A stretch of DNA of 64,000 bases from Crambe crambe (lineage: Eukaryota; Porifera; Demospongiae; Poecilosclerida; Crambeidae), in contig OZ004582.1 of NCBI GenBank assembly GCA_963924555.1, positions 1 through 64,000 on the forward strand, given 5' to 3'. The notes beneath the pieces are model-generated. The model was given only the letters and a program-made list of their open reading frames with translations, had not been told where the DNA came from and did no database searches. Position 1 is the stretch's first letter, and the number at the start of each line of letters is the position of its first letter. Both the position numbers and the translations under genes were made by a program. Shown here one piece after another: positions 46,501 through 58,399 of the stretch.

Positions 46501-49500
46501 CCTAGCCCTAGCCCTAGCCCTAGCCCTAGCCCTAGCCCTAGCCCTAGCCCTAGCCCTAGCCCTAGCCCTAGCCCTAGCCCTAGCCCTAGCCCTAGCCCTA
46601 GCCCTAGCCCTAGCCCTAGCCCTAGCCCTAGCCCTAGCCCTAGCCCTAGCCCTAGCCCTAGCCCTAGCCCTAGCCCTAGCCCTAGCCCTAGCCCTAGCCC
46701 TAGCCCTAGCCCTAGCCCTAGCCCTAGCCCTAGCCCTAGCCCTAGCCCTAGCCCTAGCCCTAGCCCTAGCCCTAGCCCTAGCCCTAGCCCTAGCCCTAGC
46801 CCTAGCCCTAGCCCTAGCCCTAGCCCTAGCCCTAGCCCTAGCCCTAGCCCTAGCCCTAGCCCTAGCCCTAGCCCTAGCCCTAGCCCTAGCCCTAGCCCTA
46901 GCCCTAGCCCTAGCCCTAGCCCTAGCCCTAGCCCTAGCCCTAGCCCTAGCCCTAGCCCTAGCCCTAGCCCTAGCCCTAGCCCTAGCCCTAGCCCTAGCCC
47001 TAGCCCTAGCCCTAGCCCTAGCCCTAGCCCTAGCCCTAGCCCTAGCCCTAGCCCTAGCCCTAGCCCTAGCCCTAGCCCTAGCCCTAGCCCTAGCCCTAGC
47101 CCTAGCCCTAGCCCTAGCCCTAGCCCTAGCCCTAGCCCTAGCCCTAGCCCTAGCCCTAGCCCTAGCCCTAGCCCTAGCCCTAGCCCTAGCCCTAGCCCTA
47201 GCCCTAGCCCTAGCCCTAGCCCTAGCCCTAGCCCTAGCCCTAGCCCTAGCCCTAGCCCTAGCCCTAGCCCTAGCCCTAGCCCTAGCCCTAGCCCTAGCCC
47301 TAGCCCTAGCCCTAGCCCTAGCCCTAGCCCTAGCCCTAGCCCTAGCCCTAGCCCTAGCCCTAGCCCTAGCCCTAGCCCTAGCCCTAGCCCTAGCCCTAGC
47401 CCTAGCCCTAGCCCTAGCCCTAGCCCTAGCCCTAGCCCTAGCCCTAGCCCTAGCCCTAGCCCTAGCCCTAGCCCTAGCCCTAGCCCTAGCCCTAGCCCTA
47501 GCCCTAGCCCTAGCCCTAGCCCTAGCCCTAGCCCTAGCCCTAGCCCTAGCCCTAGCCCTAGCCCTAGCCCTAGCCCTAGCCCTAGCCCTAGCCCTAGCCC
47601 TAGCCCTAGCCCTAGCCCTAGCCCTAGCCCTAGCCCTAGCCCTAGCCCTAGCCCTAGCCCTAGCCCTAGCCCTAGCCCTAGCCCTAGCCCTAGCCCTAGC
47701 CCTAGCCCTAGCCCTAGCCCTAGCCCTAGCCCTAGCCCTAGCCCTAGCCCTAGCCCTAGCCCTAGCCCTAGCCCTAGCCCTAGCCCTAGCCCTAGCCCTA
47801 GCCCTAGCCCTAGCCCTAGCCCTAGCCCTAGCCCTAGCCCTAGCCCTAGCCCTAGCCCTAGCCCTAGCCCTAGCCCTAGCCCTAGCCCTAGCCCTAGCCC
47901 TAGCCCTAGCCCTAGCCCTAGCCCTAGCCCTAGCCCTAGCCCTAGCCCTAGCCCTAGCCCTAGCCCTAGCCCTAGCCCTAGCCCTAGCCCTAGCCCTAGC
48001 CCTAGCCCTAGCCCTAGCCCTAGCCCTAGCCCTAGCCCTAGCCCTAGCCCTAGCCCTAGCCCTAGCCCTAGCCCTAGCCCTAGCCCTAGCCCTAGCCCTA
48101 GCCCTAGCCCTAGCCCTAGCCCTAGCCCTAGCCCTAGCCCTAGCCCTAGCCCTAGCCCTAGCCCTAGCCCTAGCCCTAGCCCTAGCCCTAGCCCTAGCCC
48201 TAGCCCTAGCCCTAGCCCTAGCCCTAGCCCTAGCCCTAGCCCTAGCCCTAGCCCTAGCCCTAGCCCTAGCCCTAGCCCTAGCCCTAGCCCTAGCCCTAGC
48301 CCTAGCCCTAGCCCTAGCCCTAGCCCTAGCCCTAGCCCTAGCCCTAGCCCTAGCCCTAGCCCTAGCCCTAGCCCTAGCCCTAGCCCTAGCCCTAGCCCTA
48401 GCCCTAGCCCTAGCCCTAGCCCTAGCCCTAGCCCTAGCCCTAGCCCTAGCCCTAGCCCTAGCCCTAGCCCTAGCCCTAGCCCTAGCCCTAGCCCTAGCCC
48501 TAGCCCTAGCCCTAGCCCTAGCCCTAGCCCTAGCCCTAGCCCTAGCCCTAGCCCTAGCCCTAGCCCTAGCCCTAGCCCTAGCCCTAGCCCTAGCCCTAGC
48601 CCTAGCCCTAGCCCTAGCCCTAGCCCTAGCCCTAGCCCTAGCCCTAGCCCTAGCCCTAGCCCTAGCCCTAGCCCTAGCCCTAGCCCTAGCCCTAGCCCTA
48701 GCCCTAGCCCTAGCCCTAGCCCTAGCCCTAGCCCTAGCCCTAGCCCTAGCCCTAGCCCTAGCCCTAGCCCTAGCCCTAGCCCTAGCCCTAGCCCTAGCCC
48801 TAGCCCTAGCCCTAGCCCTAGCCCTAGCCCTAGCCCTAGCCCTAGCCCTAGCCCTAGCCCTAGCCCTAGCCCTAGCCCTAGCCCTAGCCCTAGCCCTAGC
48901 CCTAGCCCTAGCCCTAGCCCTAGCCCTAGCCCTAGCCCTAGCCCTAGCCCTAGCCCTAGCCCTAGCCCTAGCCCTAGCCCTAGCCCTAGCCCTAGCCCTA
49001 GCCCTAGCCCTAGCCCTAGCCCTAGCCCTAGCCCTAGCCCTAGCCCTAGCCCTAGCCCTAGCCCTAGCCCTAGCCCTAGCCCTAGCCCTAGCCCTAGCCC
49101 TAGCCCTAGCCCTAGCCCTAGCCCTAGCCCTAGCCCTAGCCCTAGCCCTAGCCCTAGCCCTAGCCCTAGCCCTAGCCCTAGCCCTAGCCCTAGCCCTAGC
49201 CCTAGCCCTAGCCCTAGCCCTAGCCCTAGCCCTAGCCCTAGCCCTAGCCCTAGCCCTAGCCCTAGCCCTAGCCCTAGCCCTAGCCCTAGCCCTAGCCCTA
49301 GCCCTAGCCCTAGCCCTAGCCCTAGCCCTAGCCCTAGCCCTAGCCCTAGCCCTAGCCCTAGCCCTAGCCCTAGCCCTAGCCCTAGCCCTAGCCCTAGCCC
49401 TAGCCCTAGCCCTAGCCCTAGCCCTAGCCCTAGCCCTAGCCCTAGCCCTAGCCCTAGCCCTAGCCCTAGCCCTAGCCCTAGCCCTAGCCCTAGCCCTAGC

Positions 49501-52500
49501 CCTAGCCCTAGCCCTAGCCCTAGCCCTAGCCCTAGCCCTAGCCCTAGCCCTAGCCCTAGCCCTAGCCCTAGCCCTAGCCCTAGCCCTAGCCCTAGCCCTA
49601 GCCCTAGCCCTAGCCCTAGCCCTAGCCCTAGCCCTAGCCCTAGCCCTAGCCCTAGCCCTAGCCCTAGCCCTAGCCCTAGCCCTAGCCCTAGCCCTAGCCC
49701 TAGCCCTAGCCCTAGCCCTAGCCCTAGCCCTAGCCCTAGCCCTAGCCCTAGCCCTAGCCCTAGCCCTAGCCCTAGCCCTAGCCCTAGCCCTAGCCCTAGC
49801 CCTAGCCCTAGCCCTAGCCCTAGCCCTAGCCCTAGCCCTAGCCCTAGCCCTAGCCCTAGCCCTAGCCCTAGCCCTAGCCCTAGCCCTAGCCCTAGCCCTA
49901 GCCCTAGCCCTAGCCCTAGCCCTAGCCCTAGCCCTAGCCCTAGCCCTAGCCCTAGCCCTAGCCCTAGCCCTAGCCCTAGCCCTAGCCCTAGCCCTAGCCC
50001 TAGCCCTAGCCCTAGCCCTAGCCCTAGCCCTAGCCCTAGCCCTAGCCCTAGCCCTAGCCCTAGCCCTAGCCCTAGCCCTAGCCCTAGCCCTAGCCCTAGC
50101 CCTAGCCCTAGCCCTAGCCCTAGCCCTAGCCCTAGCCCTAGCCCTAGCCCTAGCCCTAGCCCTAGCCCTAGCCCTAGCCCTAGCCCTAGCCCTAGCCCTA
50201 GCCCTAGCCCTAGCCCTAGCCCTAGCCCTAGCCCTAGCCCTAGCCCTAGCCCTAGCCCTAGCCCTAGCCCTAGCCCTAGCCCTAGCCCTAGCCCTAGCCC
50301 TAGCCCTAGCCCTAGCCCTAGCCCTAGCCCTAGCCCTAGCCCTAGCCCTAGCCCTAGCCCTAGCCCTAGCCCTAGCCCTAGCCCTAGCCCTAGCCCTAGC
50401 CCTAGCCCTAGCCCTAGCCCTAGCCCTAGCCCTAGCCCTAGCCCTAGCCCTAGCCCTAGCCCTAGCCCTAGCCCTAGCCCTAGCCCTAGCCCTAGCCCTA
50501 GCCCTAGCCCTAGCCCTAGCCCTAGCCCTAGCCCTAGCCCTAGCCCTAGCCCTAGCCCTAGCCCTAGCCCTAGCCCTAGCCCTAGCCCTAGCCCTAGCCC
50601 TAGCCCTAGCCCTAGCCCTAGCCCTAGCCCTAGCCCTAGCCCTAGCCCTAGCCCTAGCCCTAGCCCTAGCCCTAGCCCTAGCCCTAGCCCTAGCCCTAGC
50701 CCTAGCCCTAGCCCTAGCCCTAGCCCTAGCCCTAGCCCTAGCCCTAGCCCTAGCCCTAGCCCTAGCCCTAGCCCTAGCCCTAGCCCTAGCCCTAGCCCTA
50801 GCCCTAGCCCTAGCCCTAGCCCTAGCCCTAGCCCTAGCCCTAGCCCTAGCCCTAGCCCTAGCCCTAGCCCTAGCCCTAGCCCTAGCCCTAGCCCTAGCCC
50901 TAGCCCTAGCCCTAGCCCTAGCCCTAGCCCTAGCCCTAGCCCTAGCCCTAGCCCTAGCCCTAGCCCTAGCCCTAGCCCTAGCCCTAGCCCTAGCCCTAGC
51001 CCTAGCCCTAGCCCTAGCCCTAGCCCTAGCCCTAGCCCTAGCCCTAGCCCTAGCCCTAGCCCTAGCCCTAGCCCTAGCCCTAGCCCTAGCCCTAGCCCTA
51101 GCCCTAGCCCTAGCCCTAGCCCTAGCCCTAGCCCTAGCCCTAGCCCTAGCCCTAGCCCTAGCCCTAGCCCTAGCCCTAGCCCTAGCCCTAGCCCTAGCCC
51201 TAGCCCTAGCCCTAGCCCTAGCCCTAGCCCTAGCCCTAGCCCTAGCCCTAGCCCTAGCCCTAGCCCTAGCCCTAGCCCTAGCCCTAGCCCTAGCCCTAGC
51301 CCTAGCCCTAGCCCTAGCCCTAGCCCTAGCCCTAGCCCTAGCCCTAGCCCTAGCCCTAGCCCTAGCCCTAGCCCTAGCCCTAGCCCTAGCCCTAGCCCTA
51401 GCCCTAGCCCTAGCCCTAGCCCTAGCCCTAGCCCTAGCCCTAGCCCTAGCCCTAGCCCTAGCCCTAGCCCTAGCCCTAGCCCTAGCCCTAGCCCTAGCCC
51501 TAGCCCTAGCCCTAGCCCTAGCCCTAGCCCTAGCCCTAGCCCTAGCCCTAGCCCTAGCCCTAGCCCTAGCCCTAGCCCTAGCCCTAGCCCTAGCCCTAGC
51601 CCTAGCCCTAGCCCTAGCCCTAGCCCTAGCCCTAGCCCTAGCCCTAGCCCTAGCCCTAGCCCTAGCCCTAGCCCTAGCCCTAGCCCTAGCCCTAGCCCTA
51701 GCCCTAGCCCTAGCCCTAGCCCTAGCCCTAGCCCTAGCCCTAGCCCTAGCCCTAGCCCTAGCCCTAGCCCTAGCCCTAGCCCTAGCCCTAGCCCTAGCCC
51801 TAGCCCTAGCCCTAGCCCTAGCCCTAGCCCTAGCCCTAGCCCTAGCCCTAGCCCTAGCCCTAGCCCTAGCCCTAGCCCTAGCCCTAGCCCTAGCCCTAGC
51901 CCTAGCCCTAGCCCTAGCCCTAGCCCTAGCCCTAGCCCTAGCCCTAGCCCTAGCCCTAGCCCTAGCCCTAGCCCTAGCCCTAGCCCTAGCCCTAGCCCTA
52001 GCCCTAGCCCTAGCCCTAGCCCTAGCCCTAGCCCTAGCCCTAGCCCTAGCCCTAGCCCTAGCCCTAGCCCTAGCCCTAGCCCTAGCCCTAGCCCTAGCCC
52101 TAGCCCTAGCCCTAGCCCTAGCCCTAGCCCTAGCCCTAGCCCTAGCCCTAGCCCTAGCCCTAGCCCTAGCCCTAGCCCTAGCCCTAGCCCTAGCCCTAGC
52201 CCTAGCCCTAGCCCTAGCCCTAGCCCTAGCCCTAGCCCTAGCCCTAGCCCTAGCCCTAGCCCTAGCCCTAGCCCTAGCCCTAGCCCTAGCCCTAGCCCTA
52301 GCCCTAGCCCTAGCCCTAGCCCTAGCCCTAGCCCTAGCCCTAGCCCTAGCCCTAGCCCTAGCCCTAGCCCTAGCCCTAGCCCTAGCCCTAGCCCTAGCCC
52401 TAGCCCTAGCCCTAGCCCTAGCCCTAGCCCTAGCCCTAGCCCTAGCCCTAGCCCTAGCCCTAGCCCTAGCCCTAGCCCTAGCCCTAGCCCTAGCCCTAGC

Positions 52501-53284
52501 CCTAGCCCTAGCCCTAGCCCTAGCCCTAGCCCTAGCCCTAGCCCTAGCCCTAGCCCTAGCCCTAGCCCTAGCCCTAGCCCTAGCCCTAGCCCTAGCCCTA
52601 GCCCTAGCCCTAGCCCTAGCCCTAGCCCTAGCCCTAGCCCTAGCCCTAGCCCTAGCCCTAGCCCTAGCCCTAGCCCTAGCCCTAGCCCTAGCCCTAGCCC
52701 TAGCCCTAGCCCTAGCCCTAGCCCTAGCCCTAGCCCTAGCCCTAGCCCTAGCCCTAGCCCTAGCCCTAGCCCTAGCCCTAGCCCTAGCCCTAGCCCTAGC
52801 CCTAGCCCTAGCCCTAGCCCTAGCCCTAGCCCTAGCCCTAGCCCTAGCCCTAGCCCTAGCCCTAGCCCTAGCCCTAGCCCTAGCCCTAGCCCTAGCCCTA
52901 GCCCTAGCCCTAGCCCTAGCCCTAGCCCTAGCCCTAGCCCTAGCCCTAGCCCTAGCCCTAGCCCTAGCCCTAGCCCTAGCCCTAGCCCTAGCCCTAGCCC
53001 TAGCCCTAGCCCTAGCCCTAGCCCTAGCCCTAGCCCTAGCCCTAGCCCTAGCCCTAGCCCTAGCCCTAGCCCTAGCCCTAGCCCTAGCCCTAGCCCTAGC
53101 CCTAGCCCTAGCCCTAGCCCTAGCCCTAGCCCTAGCCCTAGCCCCTAGCCCTAGCCCTAGCCCTAGCCCTAGCCCTAGCCCTAGCCCTAGCCCTAGCCCT
53201 AGCCCTAGCCCTAGCCCTAGCCCTAGCCCTAGCCCTAGCCCTAGCCCTAGCCCTAGCCCTAGCCCTAGCCCTAGCCCTAGCCCT
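43519..53284. repeat. Telomere-like CCCTAG array, C-rich strand on plus
   Basis: About 9.8 kb of hexamer. Irregular units cluster at 45270-45420, 45750 and 45835-45845, with single changes near 44478 and 44945 and an extra C near 53144. The long stretch 45845-53140 looks perfect. The array ends in CCCTAACCCTG, where it joins a subtelomeric satellite unit. Confidence 0.95.
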
Positions 53285-53452
53285 AACCCTGCCCCCATGT
53301 GCCATAGAGATCCCCTAGGGGGTGTACATATGCCCTTCGGGCCGATTTGGACCTCTAACCTCAACCTAACCTAACCTGAACCTAACCTGAAGAAACCTGA
53401 AGAAATCTGAGGGCTTATCTCCTTAACCTGTAGGTTGAGGTCTTAACCCAGG

Positions 53453-53845
53453 GGCACCTAATTTAGCCATGTAGGTTTATAACCTCAACCTGTATTAACC
53501 CGGGGGCACCTAATTTAGCCATGTAGGTTTATAACCTCAACCTGTATTAACCCGGGGGCACCTAATTTAGCCATGTAGGTTTATAACCTCAACCTGTATT
53601 AACCCGGGGGCACCTAATTTAGCCATGTAGGTTTATAACCTCAACCTGTATTAACCCGGGGGCACCTAATTTAGCCATGTAGGTTTATAACCTCAACCTG
53701 TATTAACCCGGGGGCACCTAATTTAGCCATGTAGGTTTATAACCTCAACCTGTATTAACCCGGGGGCACCTAATTTAGCCATGTAGGTTTATAACCTCAA
53801 CCTGTATTAACCCGGGGCACCTAATTTAGCCATGTAGGTTATATA
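53453..53845. repeat. 52 bp minisatellite
   Basis: About seven near-identical copies of a unit with ACCCGGGGGCACCTAATTTA and GCCATGTAGGTTTATAACC. Repeated at about 61759-62151. Confidence 0.9.
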
Positions 53846-53855
53846 CTTTGAAATC

Positions 53856-54105
53856 TAGCCCTTCCGAGTTGCATCTTGCCCTAATCATCCCTTCCAAGTT
53901 GCATCTAGCCCTAGTCATCCCTTCCGAGTTGCATCTAGCCCTAGTCATCTCTTCCGAGTTGCATCTAGCCCTAGTCATCCCTTCTGAGTTGCATTTAGCC
54001 CTAGACATCCCTTCCAAGTTGCATCTAGCCCTAGACATCCCTTCCAAGTTGAATCTAGCTCTAGTCATCCCTTCCGAGTTGCATCTAGCCCTAGTCATCC
54101 CTTCT
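53856..54105. repeat. 30 bp minisatellite
   Basis: About nine copies of a unit with TTCCGAGTTGCATCTAGCCC, containing the telomere-like TAGCCCTAG. The minus strand is open as a 10-residue repeat, but this is a by-product of the 30 bp period. Repeated at about 62162-62411. Confidence 0.9.
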
Positions 54106-55900
54106 ATGAAACCATGAAGGATATTCACTGAGACGTGCAAGCCAGGAGGGAAAGGTAAGGTCATAGCTAGGAGGGATGATATATCTGGTCACCAATTGTC
54201 CTCTCAGAATCCATGGGGGCCACCAATTGTCCTCCTAGAAGTATCTGAAATTTCAAAGTCCCAGAATATCCAGGAAGGATCGAATACGAAACCATGAAGG
54301 ATATTCACTGAGATGTGCAAGCCAGGAGGGAAAGGTAAGGTCATAGCTAGGAGGGATGATATATCTGGCCCATGGGGGGTCACCAATTGTCCTCCCAGAA
54401 TCCATGGGGGTCACCAATTGTCCTCTCAGGATCCATGGGGGCCACCAATTGTCCTCCAAGAATCCATGGGGGCCACCAATTGTCCTCCAAGAAGGAGCTG
54501 AAATTTCAAAGTCCCAGAATATCCAGGAAGGATCGAATACGAAACCATGAAGGATATTCACTGAGATATGCAAGCCAGGAGGGAAAGGTAAGGTCATAGC
54601 TAGGAGGGATGATATATCTGGTCACCAATTGTCCTCTCAGAATCCATGGGGGCCACCAATTGTCCTCCTAGAAGTATCTGAAATTTCAAAGTCCCAGAAT
54701 ATCCAGGAAGGATCGAATACGAAACCATGAAGGATATTCACTGAGACGTGCAAGCCAGGAGGGAAAGGTAAGGTCATAGCTAGGAGGGATGATATATCTG
54801 GCCCATGGGGGATCACCAATTGTCCTCCCAGAATCCATGGGGGTCACCAATTGTCCTCTCAGGATCCATGGGGGCCACCAATTGTCCTCCAAGAATCCAT
54901 GGGGGCCACCAATTGTCCTCCAAGAAGGAGCTGAAATTTCAAAGTCCCAGAATATCCAGGAAGGATCGAATATGAAACCATGAAGGATATTCACTGAGAT
55001 GTGCAAGCCAGGAGGGAAAGGTAAGGTCATAGCTAGGAGGGATGATGGGGGTCACCAATTGTCCTCTCAGGATCCATGGGGGCCACCAATTGTCCTCCAA
55101 GAATCCATGGGGGCCACCAATTGTCCTCCAAGAAGGAGCTGAAATTTCAAAGTCCCAGAATATCCAGGAAGGATCGAATACGAAACCATGAAGGATATTC
55201 ACTGAGATGTGCAAGCCAGGAGGGAAAGGTAAGGTCATAGCTAGGAGGGATGATATATCTGGCCCATGGGGGGTCACCAATTGTCCTCCCAGAATCCATG
55301 GGGGTCACCAATTGTCCTCTCAGGATCCATGGGGGCCACCAATTGTCCTCCAAGAATCCATGGGGGCCACCAATTGTCCTCCAAGAAGGAGCTGAAATTT
55401 CAAAGTCCCAGAATATCCAGGAAGGATCGAATACGAAACCATGAAGGATATTCACTGAGATGTGCAAGCCAGGAGGGAAAGGTAAGGTCATAGCTAGGAG
55501 GGATGATATATCTGGCCCATGGGGGTCACCAATTGTCCTCCCAGAATCCATGGGGGTCACCAATTGTCCTCTCAGGATCCATGGGGGCCACCAATTGTCC
55601 TCCAAGAATCCATGGGGGCCACCAATTGTCCTCCAAGAAGGAGCTGAAATTTCAAAGTCCCAGAATATCCAGGAAGGATCGAATACGAAACCATGAAGGA
55701 TATCCACTGAGATGTGCAAGGTAAGGTCATAGCTAGGAGGGATGATATATCTGGCCCATGGGGGTCACCAATTGTCCTCTCAGAATCCATGGGGGCCACC
55801 AATTGTCCTCCTAGAAGTATCTGAAATTTCAAGGTCCCAGAATATCCAGGAAGGATCCATGAAGGATATTCACCGAGACGTGCAAGCCGGGAGGGAAAGA
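54106..55900. repeat. Composite satellite, ~180-250 bp units with internal 33-39 bp repeats
   Basis: Outer units start ACCATGAAGGATATTCACTG. They contain a GGAGGGAAAGGTAAGGTCAT block, one to four copies of an inner CCATGGGGG(T/C)CACCAATTG repeat, and a TCAAAGTCCCAGAATATCCA block. Open frames on both strands follow repeat arithmetic and are not taken as genes. A lone copy is at 57236-57580. Confidence 0.9.
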
Positions 55901-56114
55901 TAAAAAAGAGACGACTCTATTCCGAAGAAGAATACTCAATCCTAAAGAGATATTTCGACTAATCAATCATTCTCACAAAAAACAGTTCTAATGTAATCAA
56001 TCATTCTCACAATTTCTTTATATTTCAAATCAAGTCTCACAATTCAATTATAAAAAATTTTTCCTCTCGATTAGGACTAGAAATTTAGATACTTTTGGCT
56101 GGACATCCCTCCTA
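55901..56114 (+). pseudogene. Inverted, internally deleted copy of the 57.7-58.0 kb gene
   Basis: 55905-55957 equals, in inverse orientation, part of the second exon of the minus-strand gene (LYSEEEYSILKRYFD). It is joined directly to 55958-56114, which is the inverse complement of that gene's 3' flank (57545-57695). The rest of the exon is missing. Together the copies form an inverted repeat with ~1.4 kb between the arms. Confidence 0.65.
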
Positions 56115-56129
56115 GCTATACACTTGCTG

Positions 56130-56349
56130 GTGGTTGAGGGGTGGAGTTTGATGTGCTTTGGGAAGGCGTGGCCACAACTTCTTGTGCATTACAATGACTT
56201 GAGGGACTTTTGTAATCTCTATCAGGCCTTTAGGGACTTTGCATGGACTTGAGGGACTTAAGTGTACTTGGTAATACTTCCAAATGTAGGAATAGACTTG
56301 AGGGACATCTACTGTGCATTACCATGACTTGAGGGACTTCATAAATACT
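56130..56349. repeat. Copy of gene-flank sequence plus ACTTGAGGGACTT repeats
   Basis: 56140-56180 matches 57925-57968 in direct orientation (part of the minus-strand gene's second exon). It is followed by short repeats of ACTTGAGGGACTT, also found at 58150-58395. Confidence 0.7.
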
Positions 56350-57235
56350 TAACTAACCTCATGGATACTTTACCTCAACCCCTGTTAACGAAACAAAACC
56401 TCATGGCTATTTTACCTCTGAAAACCTCAACCCAGGTTAACAAGACATAACCTCATGGCTATTTTACCTCTGGAAACCTCAACCCAGGTTAACGTTGGAT
56501 AACCTCATGGCTATTTTACCTCAACCCAGGTTAACAAGACATAACCTCATGGCTATTTTACCTCTGGAAACCTCAACCCAGGTTAACGTTGGATAACCTC
56601 ATGGCTATTTTACCTCTGGAAACCTCAACCCAGGTTAACAAGACATAACCTCATGGCTATTTTACCTCAACCCAGGTTAACAAGACATAACCTCATAGCT
56701 ATTTTACCTCTGGAAACCTCAACCCAGGTTAACGTTGGATAACCTCATGGCTATTTTACCTCTGGAAACCTCAACCCAGGTTAACAAGACATAACCTCAT
56801 GGCTATTTTACCTCTGGAAACCTCAACCCAGGTTAACATTGGATAACCTCATGGCTATTTTACCTCTGGAAACCTCAACCCAGATTAACAAGACATAACC
56901 TCATGGCTATTTTACCTCTGGAAACTTCAATCCAGGTTAACAAGACATAACCTCATGGCTATTTTACCTCTGGAAACCTCAACCCAGATTAACAAGACAT
57001 AACCTCATGGCTATTTTACCTCTGGAAACCTCAACCCAGGTTAACGTTGGATAACCTCATGGCTATTTTACCTCTGGAAACCTCAACCCAGGTTAACAAG
57101 ACATAACCTCATGGCTATTTTACCTCTGGAAACCTCAACCCAAGTTAACGATGGATAACCTCATGGCTATTTTACCTCTGGAAACCTCAACCCAGGTTAA
57201 CAAGACATAACCTCATGGCTATTTTACCTCTGGAT
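56350..57235. repeat. ~52 bp minisatellite, about 17 copies
   Basis: The unit contains AACCTCATGGCTATTTTACC and CTCAACCCAGGTTAAC, with alternating AAGACAT and GTTGGAT spacers and occasional deleted copies. A second block of about seven copies is at 58400-58770. Confidence 0.9.
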
Positions 57236-57580
57236 CCTCCAAGAAGGAGCTGAAATTTCAAAGTCCCAGAATATCCAGGAAGGATCGAATACGAAACCAT
57301 GAAGGATATTCACTGAGATGTGCAAGCCAGGAGGGAAAGGTAAGGTCATAGCTAGGAGGGATGATGTATCTGGCCCATGGGGGTCACCAATTGTCCTCCC
57401 AGAATCCATGGGGGTCACCAATTGTCCTCTCAGAATCCATGGGGGCCACCAATTGTCCTCCTAGAAGTATCTGAAATTTCAAAGTCCCAGAATATCCAGG
57501 AAGGATCCATGAAGGATATTCACCGAGACGTGCAAGCCGGGAGGGAAAGATAAGTGTATAGCTAGGAGGGATGTCCAGCA
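57236..57580. repeat. Single composite-satellite unit
   Basis: Matches the 54-56 kb composite satellite (GAAGGAGCTGAAATTTCAAA through CCGGGAGGGAAAGATAA). It lies between the 52 bp minisatellite and the small gene. Confidence 0.8.
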
Positions 57581-57694
57581 AAAAGTATCTAAATTTCTAG
57601 AGGAAAAATTTGAATTGTGAGACTTGATTAGAAATAGAAAGAAATTGTGAGAATGATTGATTACATTAGTACTGTTTTTTGTGAGAATGATTGA

Positions 57695-58082
57695 TTACAT
57701 TTTAAATAAAAAGAACTGTTGGTTTGCTGTCACTTGCTCTGCTTTATCATGTTTTTGATCTTGTCCTGTGTCCTTCCCCTCAAACTGCATATCTCTCTGG
57801 TACTCTCTAAGGAAATCTGCACACTCAGAAAGTTTTGCCACTTTAGACCTCTCTCCGCCAATGTCGAAATATCTCTTTAGGATTGAGTATTCTTCTTCGG
57901 AATAGAGTCTTCTTTTTTGCTGGGGGTGGAGTTTGATGTGCTTTGGGAAGGCGTGGCCACAACTTCTTGTATCTGAATGGTACAATGTGAGTTGAACTAG
58001 TGTGTGTGCAGACTGTAAATGACTTACGTTTTGACAGTCTTTTCAGTGTTGCCGGCCTGTTGGTAGGTTGACTGGTGGACAT
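57695..58082 (-). CDS. Small two-exon gene, 110 aa, unknown function
   Basis: Exon 1 58028-58082 (ATG at 58082) and exon 2 57695-57972 (stop TAA) join across a 55 bp GT-AG intron (donor GTAAGT, acceptor CATTCAG), phase 1. The product starts MSTSQPTNRPATLKRLSK. It has a basic middle, a Tyr-Ser-Glu-Glu-Glu helix stretch (LYSEEEYSILKRYFD) that might be a Myb/SANT-like helix, a helical LSECADFLREYQ and a polar tail. No family is recognised. Its protein-like composition stands out from the surrounding satellites. Part of exon 2 is duplicated, inverted, at 55905-55957 and directly at 56140-56180. Confidence 0.45.
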
Positions 58083-58399
58083 CTACTGAGTGCGTCATAT
58101 GGCTGGCTACGGCGTGCACTTCCCCTTCTGTGGTTTCAGCCTGCGCTACGGATGCATGGACTTGAGGGACTTAAGTGTACTTCGTAATACTTCAAAGTGT
58201 AGGAATAGACTTGAGGGACATCTACTGTGCATTACCATGACTTGAGGGACTTCCGTAATCTCTATCTGGCCTTGAGGGACTTTGAATGTCTTTATCTATA
58301 CTTGAGGGACTTAAGTGTACTTGGTAATACTTCAAAGTGTAGGAATAGACTTGAGGGACATCTACTGTGCATTACCGTGACTTGAGGGACTTCATAAAT
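58083..58399. repeat. ~130 bp repeats built on ACTTGAGGGACTT
   Basis: At least two copies of a block with AGTGTAGGAATAGACTTGAG and CATCTACTGTGCATTACC, related to 56195-56345. Confidence 0.8.

Larger units (their letters stand above)
53283..55694. repeat. Segmental duplication, copy A (offset 8306 to copy B)
   Basis: From CTAACCCTG onward the sequence matches 61589-64000 at a constant offset of 8306 bp, through all nested repeats. The match starts exactly at the telomere-like array and still holds at the window edge, so copy B may be longer. Confidence 0.85.

Noticed and set aside
45835..53364. 2509-codon minus-strand ORF of Leu-Gly and Ala-Arg dipeptides
   Set aside because: Again the hexamer array read through; not a protein gene.
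53826..54164. Repeat protein of EGMTRARCNS units (minus) and its plus-strand counterpart
   Set aside because: The 10-residue period is the 30 bp minisatellite, open on both strands at once; the duplicate at 62132-62470 is the segmental copy.
54204..55832. Overlapping ORFs with FDPSWIFWDFEIS and IVLPESMG repeats
   Set aside because: They arise on both strands from the composite satellite, and their lengths follow repeat copy number.
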